Source of the DNA: Chloroflexota bacterium | Lineage (GTDB): Bacteria; Chloroflexota; Anaerolineae; Aggregatilineales; Phototrophicaceae | Reading direction: 5' to 3' | Length of the DNA: 64,000 nucleotides | Assembly: GCA_026708115.1 (NCBI GenBank) | Contig: JAPOVL010000033.1 | Span: forward strand, 106,519 to 170,518 | Part shown: positions 44,247-53,824 of the stretch, piece after piece | How positions within the stretch are numbered: the first letter of the stretch is position 1 | How the letters are laid out: each line of letters begins with the position of its first letter | Translations under genes and position numbers: made by a program | Notes under the pieces: generated by a model | The model's input: only the letters and a program-made list of their open reading frames with translations | What the model was told of the DNA's origin: nothing | Databases searched by the model: none

Positions 44247-45482
44247 CTAGTCGTCCTGGGGCAAAAAACGACGCAAAAAGTCGTTCATTGCTCGTCCCCA
44301 GCGAGACACCGGCAAGCCAGCATTATCGTTGGTTTCCGGCTCCGCCATGCTGTCCATTTCCAAGCCCAGACGCAGCAGACCGACACTGGTGCTGTAGGAG
44401 GGGTTCTTGAGCGTGTCGGCGATACCCGTTATCTTCTCCGGTTGCGCCAAACGAACCGGTACGTTGAGTATTCGCGAGGCCAGTTCCCGGTAGCCCGGGA
44501 GTTGCGAACTGCCACCAGTGATCACGGCGCCGGCTCGTAATAGACCGGCATAACCGGATCGCTTGATCTCTTTTTCGGCCAGATCAAAGATCTCTTCAAA
44601 TCGCGCTTCAATTACCATCGCCAGGTCGCGGCGCTTCACCTGCAATATGTCGCCGCCGAAGGGCTCCACCGGGAAGACTTCGCTTTCTCCCACGGCATCC
44701 ATATCCGCGTGCCCTCGCTGCATCTTTACTTGTTCCGCCAGTTCGAAGGGCACGCGCATCCAATACGTGATGTCTTGCGTCACGTGGTTGCCGCCGACGG
44801 GAATGATGGCCGTATGCCAAACCGTGCCGTCAATGAAGATCGCCAGGTCGGTAGTCCCACCTCCAATGTCGATAATCACCGCGCCCATATCGCGTTCGTG
44901 GCTTGTCAAGACGGCATCGCCTGCCGCCAGCGGATTCAGGATGAAACGATCGACCAAAACGCCCGCTGTTTCCACGGCGTCTTCCAGGTTGGCCAGGCTC
45001 GTGGTGGATGCGGTAATGATATGCGCGTCAACCTCGAGGCGGAAGCAATGCATGCCGATCGGGCTGCGTATCCCTTCTTGGCCATCCAGCGTATAACTGC
45101 GCGGTACCACGTGCAAGACTTCGCGATTGTGCGGGATGGCGATTCCCCGTGCGACCGCCATCGCTTTTTCAAGATCTTCCGCTTGTACGCTGCGCGGACC
45201 GACAATCGTGGTGATGCCGCGGCTGGTCAACGAGGAAATATGACTGCCCGCTACGCTGACAAAAGCGCGGTTGATATCGTAACCGCTCGATTTTTCCGCT
45301 TTGCGAATGGACTTGCCAATCGCCGCGGACAAAGCGTTAACATCGTTGACCACGCCCTTCTTCATGCCGGCGCTAGGTTCAATACCCAAACCGACGACGT
45401 AAATATCCTCAGGGCGTACTTCGCCGACCATCGTACAGATCTTGTGCGTACCTACATCAATTCCTACTACCAGGTCACCCAT
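44247..45482 (-). CDS. ftsA: Cell division protein FtsA
   Basis: 411 residues; actin-like ATPase that ties FtsZ to the membrane. VGIDVGTHKICTMVGE (phosphate 1), the SHS2/1C domain (about 85-165), VDIGGGTTDLAIF (phosphate 2) and VITGGSSQLPG (adenosine site). The C-terminus (WGRAMNDFLRRFLPQ) forms a basic amphipathic helix as expected for membrane binding. Six bases separate it from ftsQ. Confidence 0.96.
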   Translation of the reverse strand: MGDLVVGIDVGTHKICTMVGEVRPEDIYVVGLGIEPSAGMKKGVVNDVNALSAAIGKSIRKAEKSSGYDINRAFVSVAGSHISSLTSRGITTIVGPRSVQAEDLEKAMAVARGIAIPHNREVLHVVPRSYTLDGQEGIRSPIGMHCFRLEVDAHIITASTTSLANLEDAVETAGVLVDRFILNPLAAGDAVLTSHERDMGAVIIDIGGGTTDLAIFIDGTVWHTAIIPVGGNHVTQDITYWMRVPFELAEQVKMQRGHADMDAVGESEVFPVEPFGGDILQVKRRDLAMVIEARFEEIFDLAEKEIKRSGYAGLLRAGAVITGGSSQLPGYRELASRILNVPVRLAQPEKITGIADTLKNPSYSTSVGLLRLGLEMDSMAEPETNDNAGLPVSRWGRAMNDFLRRFLPQDD

Positions 45483-45488
45483 AAGGAT

Positions 45489-46331
45489 TTAACGCCCCCA
45501 TAAAATCTTGTAAAAAGGCGCATCAGGATTCGCGATGTTCAATTCGGTAATTTCTATGCCTCGGCTGTTCAGGTTGTTAACATACGCCTGATACTCGTCG
45601 ATTTTCCTGCTCATGCCCGCGCTTGAATCTATTCCCATCCAAATCTGCCAACCTTGTTCGTTGGTCCAGCCCAGTCCATTGATCGGGTCGTAGTCGAGAT
45701 CGGTACCCGTCGGCAGGAACTCCTGTAAACGTAATGCGCCGAGTACGACGGCCTTGTCCAGTCTCTTAAGATCCGTCAGGGTCGCAGACGGGCCCTTGAA
45801 TGCATCGACTACCACGTTGACTCGTATCACGCCCGGCATAGCGGCTCGCGCGGGCATAATTCGTCCTTGAATATCAATCCAGGTTTCATTTCCCGCTTCC
45901 GACCAGACGATGGCGGGTTGACGCTCTTGCACCAACAACGTGATCAGGTTTGGGGGCCAACCTAGCTCCACAGTTACATCAGCAATGGACGAAGAGCGCA
46001 GTACGTTGCGGCGAATCTCTTCGGGATCCAGCCAAAACATGTGAAAATCGGCGATGCTGGAAAAGGCGAACACCTCCTCGCGCGCCAAAAAATCGTTGCC
46101 TCGAACCTGCACAGAACGTACATAAAACAAGTCGCTGGAAAAGAACAAGACCAGGATAACGCCAAACATCACGAAAAGGGTGCCACTCGTGACGCGCCAG
46201 CGCAAATGCGTCCGCGCTCGTTCGTTCCGTATAGCGGTCTGTCGCTCTGGTTTGGCGCCCGCTGACGCGCGATGAAGTACTCCTGGCCTGCGATCGGGCT
46301 GCCGTTTGCGAATCTGAACGTGACTGACCAC
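45489..46331 (-). CDS. ftsQ: Cell division protein FtsQ/DivIB
   Basis: About 280 residues from a GTG at 46331 with GGAAG eight bases upstream. A basic cytoplasmic N-terminus, a single membrane helix (about 50-70), then the POTRA domain (YVRSVQVRGNDFLAREEV) and the FtsQ domain (VLGALRLQEFL...). It scaffolds the divisome on the outer face of the membrane. Positioned between murB and ftsA. Confidence 0.85.
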   Translation of the reverse strand: MVSHVQIRKRQPDRRPGVLHRASAGAKPERQTAIRNERARTHLRWRVTSGTLFVMFGVILVLFFSSDLFYVRSVQVRGNDFLAREEVFAFSSIADFHMFWLDPEEIRRNVLRSSSIADVTVELGWPPNLITLLVQERQPAIVWSEAGNETWIDIQGRIMPARAAMPGVIRVNVVVDAFKGPSATLTDLKRLDKAVVLGALRLQEFLPTGTDLDYDPINGLGWTNEQGWQIWMGIDSSAGMSRKIDEYQAYVNNLNSRGIEITELNIANPDAPFYKILWGR

Positions 46332-46428
46332 CGACGATCTTCCGAGTATGCTTGAATCTCATCGCGACTTGGCTCGCATTTAGTTTACTATTGCTCGAAA
46401 TACGGCGCAATCAAAGACACGGGCAATA

Positions 46429-47355
46429 TCAGGCCCAGTCGCCCAGCGTCTGAATCTCGAGTTCCAGTCGCGTTCCAAAGATGTCTTCGACGCGTCCGCT
46501 CACCGCTTCGATTAGCCGGTAATAATCGCTGGCGCTCGCGTTTTCGCCTATGTTGACAAAGAAGTTGGCGTGGACCGGGGACACTTGAACATCCCCGATG
46601 CGAAAGCCCTTCAGATTTGCAGCCTCGATTAGCCTCCCCGCGTAATCGCCTGGTGGGTTCTTGAAGATGCTGCCGAGGCTGGCTCCCGGCGGCTGTGTTC
46701 GTCGGCGATAGTCACTGAACTCATTCATACGCTGCAGTATGGCGGCCGGCTGCGCCCTTTTCAGCTGAAAAATCGCCTTCATGACAAAGAATCTCATGTC
46801 AGCGCGCGTCTTGAGTGCTGAGTATCGGTATGCGTAATTTAGATCTTCCAGGTCATACCAGGTTTCGCCTTGCCCCGATTCAAACACCAGCGCTCTGCGC
46901 AGGCTGTTCGCCATATCGCCCCCGTGGGCGCCGGCATTGTTGACGACCGCTCCACCCACAGTTCCCGGCACGGCGATTGCCCATTCCATGCCTGTGAAGC
47001 CGCGTTCCTGGCAATAGCGAACCAGGCGAATCAAATTGGCGCCGCTGCTTGCCGAAACAAATGCGTCTTCGCCACATGTCTCGTGGGAGATTTGTGTAGC
47101 GCGGTTGATAACCGTCAGCCCACGGATGCCCTTGTCAGCAACCAGCACATTGGCCCCGCCACCGATGACGGTAACCGGCAAGCCGTATGACCAGGCTATC
47201 CGCAAGACGGCCAGGGCCTCCTGGAAACCAGGATCTTTGGCGATATAGAGATAATCTGCCGGCCCGCCCAGTCGCGCGGCGGTGAATCTTGCCAGCGGCT
47301 GATGACGCAGAACTTGCTCTGGGAAGGGCGGGTCGGGCGCGGCCATATCTGTCAT
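46429..47355 (-). CDS. murB: UDP-N-acetylenolpyruvoylglucosamine reductase
   Basis: 308 residues. FAD-dependent reduction to UDP-MurNAc. [36 protein letters not shown] (FAD-binding), [25 protein letters not shown] and the C-terminal [25 protein letters not shown]. In the usual type the catalytic Ser is in [11 protein letters not shown], present here. The start overlaps the murC stop by 4 bases. Confidence 0.94.
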   Translation of the reverse strand: MTDMAAPDPPFPEQVLRHQPLARFTAARLGGPADYLYIAKDPGFQEALAVLRIAWSYGLPVTVIGGGANVLVADKGIRGLTVINRATQISHETCGEDAFVSASSGANLIRLVRYCQERGFTGMEWAIAVPGTVGGAVVNNAGAHGGDMANSLRRALVFESGQGETWYDLEDLNYAYRYSALKTRADMRFFVMKAIFQLKRAQPAAILQRMNEFSDYRRRTQPPGASLGSIFKNPPGDYAGRLIEAANLKGFRIGDVQVSPVHANFFVNIGENASASDYYRLIEAVSGRVEDIFGTRLELEIQTLGDWA

Positions 47356-48734
47356 TTGTCGGATTCAAGATAGAGATCGGCTATACGGTTAGCGTCTCCC
47401 GCGCTACAAATGAGTACCACCGTTGGACCCGTTATATCCCGGCGCAGGCGAGCGACGGCGTCCTCAAAGCTGGGCGCAAAGTGCGCGCTGGGATGATGCG
47501 TCATGGATGCGACCAGCTTCGGACTGGAGATACCCGGGATTGGGTCCTCGCGCGCGGCGTAGATCGGTGTGATCAATACCCGGTCGGCAGCGTCAAATGC
47601 CGAAAGAAAATCCGACCAGAATGCGCGCGCTCGGCTGAAGGTATGCGGCTGCCAAATCGCCCAAATCTGGTGTCGCGGATAGCGCGAGCGAGCGGCATGG
47701 ATGTTGACCCTGATCTCGGTGGGATGATGCGCATAATCGTCGACAATGATCACATCGTCCCGAATCCCGCGTATCTCGAAGCGACGCTCAGTATTCTTAA
47801 AGCTGGCCAGGGCGGACGCGCTCTCTTCAAAGCTGACGCCCTGTAGGTCGGCTACGATCGTTGCGGCCAGCGCATTGAGAACATTATGCGCGCCCGGGAC
47901 CCGAAGAACCAGGCTGCCTTGAAAAACGCCATTTCTAACGATGCGGGCGCTAGTCTCATTTTCGGAAAAAAGGAGCTCGGTCGCGAGCCAATCGGCGCTC
48001 GCATCGTCGGCGGCATAGCTGACGGCAGCAAGCTTTCGCTCATTCCGCATATTCAACAGACTGAGGGCGCCGCCATCATCGCTGCAGGCCACCAGCGTGC
48101 CCGAGGGGGGCACAAGCTCGGCGAATTTGGCAAATGCGCTCAGCTGATCCTCCGCCGTCAAGAAATAATCGGGATGGTCATGCTCGACGTTGGTGACTAT
48201 CGCGATTTGCGGCCGCAGTCCGTGGAACATATTGTCATATTCGTCGGCTTCAATCACGAAACTCTGTCCCGCGCCGACGCTCGCGTTCTTGCCGGTATTG
48301 CCCATGGTCCCACCGACAATATAACTGGGATCCGCGCCGGCTTGTTGCAGGATATGCACGATCATCGAGGTGGTTGTGGTTTTCCCATGTGTGCCCGCCA
48401 CTGCAATTGTCCGCTGTCCTGCCAGGAGCGGCGCCATGAAGGCCCGTCGCTTGACAATCGCTATGCCCTTTGACTGGGCAGCGCGCACCTCGACATGCTC
48501 CCCCGCGACCGCCGAGGACATCAGCACCAAATCGGCGCCGTCGACATAATCGGCCTGGTGACCGCAATAAATGCAGGCCCCTTCCTTCTGCAAGGCGGCG
48601 GTGATTTCGCTGGAACGAAGATCTGAACCACTGACGCTAAACCCGCGCTGCAGCAGAATGCGCGCAATGGCGGATAAACCCGCGCCACCGATGCCAATAA
48701 GATGTATGTGCTGCCCGGGCGTCAGTTTGAGCAT
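47352..48734 (-). CDS. murC: UDP-N-acetylmuramate-L-alanine ligase
   Basis: 460 residues. GIGGAGLSAIARILLQRGFSVSGSDL (N-terminal UDP-binding), AVAGTHGKTTTTSMI (ATP P-loop), the EADEYDNMF segment and DDYAHHPTEIR are diagnostic of MurC. Adds L-Ala to UDP-MurNAc. Next upstream genes are the two CvpA-like membrane proteins, 120 bases away. Confidence 0.96.
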   Translation of the reverse strand: MLKLTPGQHIHLIGIGGAGLSAIARILLQRGFSVSGSDLRSSEITAALQKEGACIYCGHQADYVDGADLVLMSSAVAGEHVEVRAAQSKGIAIVKRRAFMAPLLAGQRTIAVAGTHGKTTTTSMIVHILQQAGADPSYIVGGTMGNTGKNASVGAGQSFVIEADEYDNMFHGLRPQIAIVTNVEHDHPDYFLTAEDQLSAFAKFAELVPPSGTLVACSDDGGALSLLNMRNERKLAAVSYAADDASADWLATELLFSENETSARIVRNGVFQGSLVLRVPGAHNVLNALAATIVADLQGVSFEESASALASFKNTERRFEIRGIRDDVIIVDDYAHHPTEIRVNIHAARSRYPRHQIWAIWQPHTFSRARAFWSDFLSAFDAADRVLITPIYAAREDPIPGISSPKLVASMTHHPSAHFAPSFEDAVARLRRDITGPTVVLICSAGDANRIADLYLESDK

Positions 48735-48854
48735 TGGTCATCACAGCCCGCACTATGAAAATGGTCTTTGAGCGCTTCCGCGTCCGCCATGGCATACCCA
48801 AGCAAGTAACTGTCGGAAGAGTTTCGGCTATGGCATGGGCAGCCAAAAGCCAGG

Positions 48855-49382
48855 TCACACGATTAGTATGACAATCGCAAGCAGAACCAAGATAGTCAGA
48901 GCCAACAGGTCTCCGCTACCGGTCAAGCCGCCGCCTAATAGGATCGCCGGCATGGATCCCACACCTAGATAGCTCGCGCTGCCTTCCGTGGGAGCTGACA
49001 GCAGCTGCGGGAACGGATAGCGGTTGATATCGAGAAAATACCAGACAGACCCAGCCAGGAAATAGCCATTGACGCAACCGGCTGCCGCGCCTAGCAGCCC
49101 GTTTCGAATGCGGCCGATTCTGCCTTCGGCATTATTCACCACCTCGTTGCGGTAAGCGAATAAGACAATCGCCGCAAAGACGCAAAGCTGCAACAGGAAG
49201 ATCTGTTCATTCGTCAGCAGCAAATACAGGCTGCCACGCAGCAGACTGTCAAATTGCAAAATGGCAAAAAATCCCAGCAGCATGCCAGTTGTGCCAATCA
49301 GTTGGCGTTGCCAGCCCTGGAGCGCGCCGATCAGGCCGAAGAAGAGGGCCGTTGCCCACATTAACGATGAGAAACTAATCAC
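48855..49382 (-). CDS. CvpA-like membrane protein 1 in the dcw cluster
   Basis: 175 residues from a GTG with AGGAAAG at good spacing. Four or five hydrophobic stretches, GWQRQLIGTTGMLLGFFAI near the start, AGCVNGYFLAGSVWYFLDINRYPFP in the middle and a hydrophobic end. It resembles the CvpA/colicin V production family in layout and is clearly paralogous to the neighbour at 49447-49995: NGYFLAGSVWYFLDINRYP against NGYLVSGSIWYFMHINDYP. Role in the cluster unknown. Confidence 0.7.
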   Translation of the reverse strand: MISFSSLMWATALFFGLIGALQGWQRQLIGTTGMLLGFFAILQFDSLLRGSLYLLLTNEQIFLLQLCVFAAIVLFAYRNEVVNNAEGRIGRIRNGLLGAAAGCVNGYFLAGSVWYFLDINRYPFPQLLSAPTEGSASYLGVGSMPAILLGGGLTGSGDLLALTILVLLAIVILIV

Positions 49383-49446
49383 CTTGCTCTTTCCTGTTTA
49401 AGTCACGCGAAAACTAGAATATCCTACCGTCTCCGTAAACTCAGCA

Positions 49447-49995
49447 TCAAATCAGGACCAGCACCACCACAAACAGAACGATGACCATCAACGAAAGCAG
49501 GTCGCCCGAGGAGCCAGGTCCACCCGCCAGGACATAGAGCGGCAAATTTGCGATCGAGTGGAAGCTGAGTGAGCCATCTGCCGGCGCTTCCAAATACGGA
49601 GACAACGGGTAGTCGTTGATATGCATGAAGTACCAGATTGAGCCGCTCACAAGATAGCCGTTGGCAGCGCCAACAATGCCTCCCAGCACTTTGGACTGGG
49701 CAGGGTCTCGCCCTTCGCCGCCGGTCGCTGCGCGGGCTTCGCTGCCGATCAATGCCCGCGTCTGGTAAGCGAAGAACGCTATCAGCAAAAAGATGCTGGT
49801 CTGGGAGAGAAACTTTTGGCCGGCCGAAAAAGGCGCCAGAAGTTGCTGTCGCAAGGCAGCATCGAATTGGTGAAGCGCAAAGAGGCCCAACGTAATACCG
49901 GCCATGGCGATGATTTCTTTGGTCCAGCCTCGTTGGATGCCGACGAAAGCGAAACAGGCGACGAAGACCCACATCAAGGTGACTAACTCCAGCAT
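49447..49995 (-). CDS. CvpA-like membrane protein 2 in the dcw cluster
   Basis: 182 residues from ATG 49995, with GGAG six bases upstream inside the end of murG (a GTG at 50007 is an alternative). Membrane segments and the motif GIQRGWTKEIIAMAGITLGL resemble CvpA-family proteins; residues NGYLVSGSIWYFMHINDYPLSP match the paralogue just downstream. Starts one base after the murG stop codon, so probably translationally coupled to it. Function unknown; envelope-linked by position. Confidence 0.7.
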   Translation of the reverse strand: MLELVTLMWVFVACFAFVGIQRGWTKEIIAMAGITLGLFALHQFDAALRQQLLAPFSAGQKFLSQTSIFLLIAFFAYQTRALIGSEARAATGGEGRDPAQSKVLGGIVGAANGYLVSGSIWYFMHINDYPLSPYLEAPADGSLSFHSIANLPLYVLAGGPGSSGDLLSLMVIVLFVVVLVLI

Positions 49996-49996
49996 C

Positions 49997-51100
49997 TCAA
50001 GCTCCACCGACTTCGATTAGCAAGTCCGCCAGGCGACGCGCGCCTTCAGCGTTTGCCAAGGTGCCAGAGTTTGCCCGCATCTCCGCCAAACGTGAGTCGT
50101 CACGGACTAGCGATATGATCGCATCGAACAATGATGATGCCATGTCCTCGTCGTTCAGGCGTAGCGCGGCGCCACGATCGACCAAATAATCCGCGTTGAC
50201 GCTTTGGTAGCGCCAGGCATAGGGATAGGGAACCAGGATCGCGGGCAATGCAAATAGAGGCAATTCCGCCAGGGTACTCGCGCCCGCCCGACAGACTGCC
50301 AGGTCCGCGGCTGCAAAAGCCAATCCCATATCCTCATGAAGATAAGGGAAGGGGCGATACCGCGGATGCCGCCTATGTGCCTCCACCTGGGACATGCTCC
50401 GCTCCCAGTCAAAGTCGCCGGTGATGTGAATGATCTGCAATCCCTCGTCCAGCAGCCGGGGCAGGCAGTTGCCAAGCGCGATATTGATACTGCGAGCGCC
50501 GCGACTGCCCCCGAAAACCAGTACCGTTTTGTCGGGGGGATTCAGCTTGAATCTTGCGATCGCTTCTTCCCGCGTCGCTTGCAAGCGATTTCCCTGCAAG
50601 GGATAACCGGTAACGACCGACCTTCCCGCAGGAAAATATTCGGCGGATTCGCCGACCGTGGTCGCAATTCGCGCTGCGAAGCGCTGCAAGACCTTGATCG
50701 TCAATCCCGGTTCGATATCGGGCAAAAATATAACGATTGGTATGCCAAGCATACGCGCCCCAAGCGCGATTGGCAAGTTTGCCCAGCCACCTGTCAAGAG
50801 CGCGACGCCTGGTCGCAGGTTGCGCAATCTGTTGAGGGCTTGCAGAGTGCCCAGGCTTAGTTTTGCGGCGCTCGATACGACTGTAAATAAATCAACGCCA
50901 TGCAAGGGCCCGGCGCGAACCTCGTGATACGCTGCAAAAGGGATGCCCGACTCCTGCACCAGCTTTCGTTCCATGCCGCCCACCGCGCCGACAAAGAAAA
51001 GTTGATGTTCACTATTGCCGTCGGCCAATAGCGCCCGAGCGGTTGCCAGCGCGGGATAGACGTGACCGCCGGTTCCCCCAGCCCCGATCAGTATTCGCAA
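49997..51100 (-). CDS. murG: Lipid II synthase MurG
   Basis: 367 residues from a TTG at 51100 with GGAG eight bases upstream. Transfers GlcNAc to lipid I on the inner face of the membrane. IGAGGTGGHVYPALATA near the start, GGWANLPIALGARMLGIPIVI and LVFGGSRGARSIN are characteristic, as is CRAGASTLAELPLFALPAILVPYPYA in the C-terminal UDP-GlcNAc site. The start lies 88 bases inside the end of ftsW in another frame. Confidence 0.95.
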   Translation of the reverse strand: MRILIGAGGTGGHVYPALATARALLADGNSEHQLFFVGAVGGMERKLVQESGIPFAAYHEVRAGPLHGVDLFTVVSSAAKLSLGTLQALNRLRNLRPGVALLTGGWANLPIALGARMLGIPIVIFLPDIEPGLTIKVLQRFAARIATTVGESAEYFPAGRSVVTGYPLQGNRLQATREEAIARFKLNPPDKTVLVFGGSRGARSINIALGNCLPRLLDEGLQIIHITGDFDWERSMSQVEAHRRHPRYRPFPYLHEDMGLAFAAADLAVCRAGASTLAELPLFALPAILVPYPYAWRYQSVNADYLVDRGAALRLNDEDMASSLFDAIISLVRDDSRLAEMRANSGTLANAEGARRLADLLIEVGGA

Positions 51101-52337
51101 ACTCGTTTCTCCGTTCGGAAGCGCGTTTCCGCCGCAGTGCCACCCGCTGTACGCTCAACATCAAGCCGATGCCGATCATCACCACCATCAACGAAGATCC
51201 ACCGAAGCTGATGAAGGGCAAGGGCACACCCGTAGACGGCACGGCGTTGGTCATCACCGCGATGTTCAGCAATGCCTGGACGATCACCCACGATGTGAAG
51301 CCCACGCAAAGCAGCGAACCAAAGGTATCGCGCGCGTGCCGCGCCATCCAGAATCCTCGTATCGCCAAAGCAACGTAGAGCGCAACGACGACTGCAGCGC
51401 CCAAGACGCCAAACTCCTCGCCGATGACCGCAAAAATGCTATCGGTATGTGGCGCTGGCAAAGCGCCGAATTTCTGGGCTGATTGTCCTAGTCCCACGCC
51501 AGTCCAGCCGCCCTTCATGAAGGCGGCGATCGCCTGTTGGGTATGATAGTTCGTCAACGTCAGATCGTTGAGTCCCGCCAGAAAGTCGGTAATACGGTTC
51601 TGCGCGTAGCCCAGCCCCGCGACCAACACATATGCCACAGCGCCCAGCAATCCCCCCATCGCTATGATATGGAGCAAGTTCGCGCCGGCGACAAAAAACA
51701 TGATGCCGGCCGTCAAGGCCACGATTGCTGCCGAACTTAGGTCCGGCTGTTGTGTAATCAAGAAGGCGATGATGCCAACGACCATTAAGAAAGGTAGAAA
51801 TCCAAAGAAAAAACTGCCGACTCGAGCGTTCTTTGATCCGAGCCAAGCCGCCAAATAAACGACGACTGTGAACTCCGCCAGTTCGCCCGGCTGAAAGCGA
51901 CCCCCAACCAAGGAACGACGAGCGCCAAACTTGTCATCGCCCACCAACAGCACCGCGATCAGAGCGCCAATCGTGAAGAGCAGCAACCACACCGAAAAAC
52001 GTTTCCAAAACCGATAGTCAAGTGCCGCGAAGAACATGAGCGCCATGCTGGAAATGAGAACGTTGCGCAGGTGCTCCTCCACGAAGAAGCCCGTTGCGGT
52101 CCCGTAGGTATCATTGCTCCAGTCAAACGTGGAACTGTAAACCATGAGCGAGCCAATTATCAGGAGCAGGATGACGATAGCGAGCAGCGGCTTGTCCAGC
52201 GTCGCGAAAAAACTGCGGTTGGCCGGCGCTAGCGGGCGAGCGCTATCGTCGCCGACAATCGTCAAGCCGGGATTGCGACCCAACCGCCGCCGAAACCGAC
52301 GACGCCCGCTATCATTGTGGATGGCTTGTTCCGTCAT
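51012..52337 (-). CDS. ftsW: Lipid II polymerase / cell division protein FtsW
   Basis: 441 residues from ATG 52337 (an upstream in-frame extension would overlap murD and is not likely). SEDS-family polytopic protein: FSTFDW-like first loop, YGTATGFF..., RFWKRFSVWLL, GRFQPGELAEFTVV, the conserved loop QQPDLSSAA, GIGLGQSAQKFGALPAPHTDSIFAVIGEE and PSTGVPLPFISFGGSS. Polymerises lipid II with its partner PBP (FtsI, here with a changed active site). Its basic C-terminal tail runs 89 bases into murG in another frame. Confidence 0.94.
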   Translation of the reverse strand: MTEQAIHNDSGRRRFRRRLGRNPGLTIVGDDSARPLAPANRSFFATLDKPLLAIVILLLIIGSLMVYSSTFDWSNDTYGTATGFFVEEHLRNVLISSMALMFFAALDYRFWKRFSVWLLLFTIGALIAVLLVGDDKFGARRSLVGGRFQPGELAEFTVVVYLAAWLGSKNARVGSFFFGFLPFLMVVGIIAFLITQQPDLSSAAIVALTAGIMFFVAGANLLHIIAMGGLLGAVAYVLVAGLGYAQNRITDFLAGLNDLTLTNYHTQQAIAAFMKGGWTGVGLGQSAQKFGALPAPHTDSIFAVIGEEFGVLGAAVVVALYVALAIRGFWMARHARDTFGSLLCVGFTSWVIVQALLNIAVMTNAVPSTGVPLPFISFGGSSLMVVMIGIGLMLSVQRVALRRKRASERRNEFANTDRGWGNRRSRLSRAGNRSGAIGRRQ

Positions 52338-52374
52338 AGGACTCGCTCTTTGTCCGCCCGCATGCGTAAAACCA

Positions 52375-53784
52375 TTATAGTGCAGATACCAATTGGCGAA
52401 AGTGATCTCCGCGCTCGGCAAAGTCGGCATAGGCATCGTAGCTCGTTCCGCCGGGCGACAAGAGCACAACATCACCATCTTGCGCGACTTGAGATGCGCG
52501 ATGTACGGCCTCTTCCAGCGTCTGCGCCCGCGACAGCCGATCGTCGCTGATACGCATCAGCGAAAGCAGCTTCATGACCTTGGTGGCGACCTGTTTCTCG
52601 CCCTCCTTGCCGAAGATGATGACATGACGCGCTTTTGCCAGCGCCAACTGAAGCGCGGCTTCCCAAGGCAAGTCTTTGTCCGCGCCACCGATCAGCAATA
52701 CCAGTGGTTCGTCGTAGCTTTGCAAGGCGGCAATCAGGCGTTCCGGCGCGGTAGCGATACTGTCATTCACGTATGTAACTCCGGCGAGTCGGCGCACCGT
52801 CTCCAAGCGATGCTCTACCGGACGAAACGCGCCAATCGCCTCGCGCATCGCCTTGGGCATGACACCGGGACGATCGGTGGCCAATCCCATCGAACCGCTT
52901 ATCGCGCAGGCCGCCAGGACATTCGCTACATTATGATCGCCCCGCAGCAGAATCTCGTCCCGCGGGCAGACAACATGCGGCGTCGAATCGTAACTGGCGG
53001 ATCCTGCCACAAAAACACGATTACCCAATAGAAACGCGCCATCGGGCACCAGATCATAGGCGCTGAACGCCGACAGTTCACCGCGAACAAGCTGCTCCAT
53101 CGCGCGGCTGCCGGGGTCATCCCAGCCGAGGACCGCGACGTCTGTTTGCTTCTGGTATCGGAAGATATTGGCTTTGGCAGCGGCATAACGCTCCAGCGTG
53201 CCGTGCCGGTCAAGATGATTGGGCGTCACGTTGAGTACGGCAGCGACTTGCGGGCTGTTGCTCATCAACTCGAGTTGAAAGCTGGAAAGTTCCATGACAA
53301 CCGCATCATTTTTCGTGATTTTCGGAAGGTCTTCAACAAGCGGGTTGCCGATATTACCCCCCAGCCAGACCCTGTAGCCGGCTGCCCACAGTATCTTTGC
53401 CACTAGGGCAGCGGTCGTTGTCTTTCCGGCGCTGCCAGTGATGCCAATGACTGGCGCCAGGCATCGCTCGATAAACAATTGCGCGTCGTTGGTAAAGGGA
53501 ATGTTGCGCTTGCGCGCCAACTCAAATATCGGCAGGTCCAGCGGCACCCCACCGGAAACACAGATGGCTTTTGCGCCGATCAATACCTCTTCCGGGTGCC
53601 CGCGCAGAAAGAAACGGACCCCAGGATATTGCGAGCGGCGGATGCCCAACTCTTTCGCGCCGCGGCTATCTGTGACCACAACTTCGGCGCCGATGGTTGG
53701 CAACCAGCGCGCTAAAGCCCTTCCCTGTCGTCCAAAGCCGAATATGACAATCCGTTTACCGGACAGGTAGTCTGGTGCTGGCAT
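52375..53784 (-). CDS. murD: UDP-N-acetylmuramoylalanine-D-glutamate ligase
   Basis: About 469 residues from ATG 53784 (a TTG four codons upstream is also in frame). VIFGFGRQGRALARWL (UDP-binding), ITGSAGKTTTAALVAKIL (ATP P-loop), MELSSFQLELM, VLNVTPNHLDRHGTLERY and FRPVEHRLETV are the family motifs. The C-terminal third has the DKDLPWEAA segment and LLSPGGTSYDAYADFAERG. Adds D-Glu. Confidence 0.94.
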   Translation of the reverse strand: MPAPDYLSGKRIVIFGFGRQGRALARWLPTIGAEVVVTDSRGAKELGIRRSQYPGVRFFLRGHPEEVLIGAKAICVSGGVPLDLPIFELARKRNIPFTNDAQLFIERCLAPVIGITGSAGKTTTAALVAKILWAAGYRVWLGGNIGNPLVEDLPKITKNDAVVMELSSFQLELMSNSPQVAAVLNVTPNHLDRHGTLERYAAAKANIFRYQKQTDVAVLGWDDPGSRAMEQLVRGELSAFSAYDLVPDGAFLLGNRVFVAGSASYDSTPHVVCPRDEILLRGDHNVANVLAACAISGSMGLATDRPGVMPKAMREAIGAFRPVEHRLETVRRLAGVTYVNDSIATAPERLIAALQSYDEPLVLLIGGADKDLPWEAALQLALAKARHVIIFGKEGEKQVATKVMKLLSLMRISDDRLSRAQTLEEAVHRASQVAQDGDVVLLSPGGTSYDAYADFAERGDHFRQLVSAL

Positions 53785-53824
53785 TAGTCGAGGCAATCCG
53801 GATCCAAATGTGGAAAAGCGCGCA

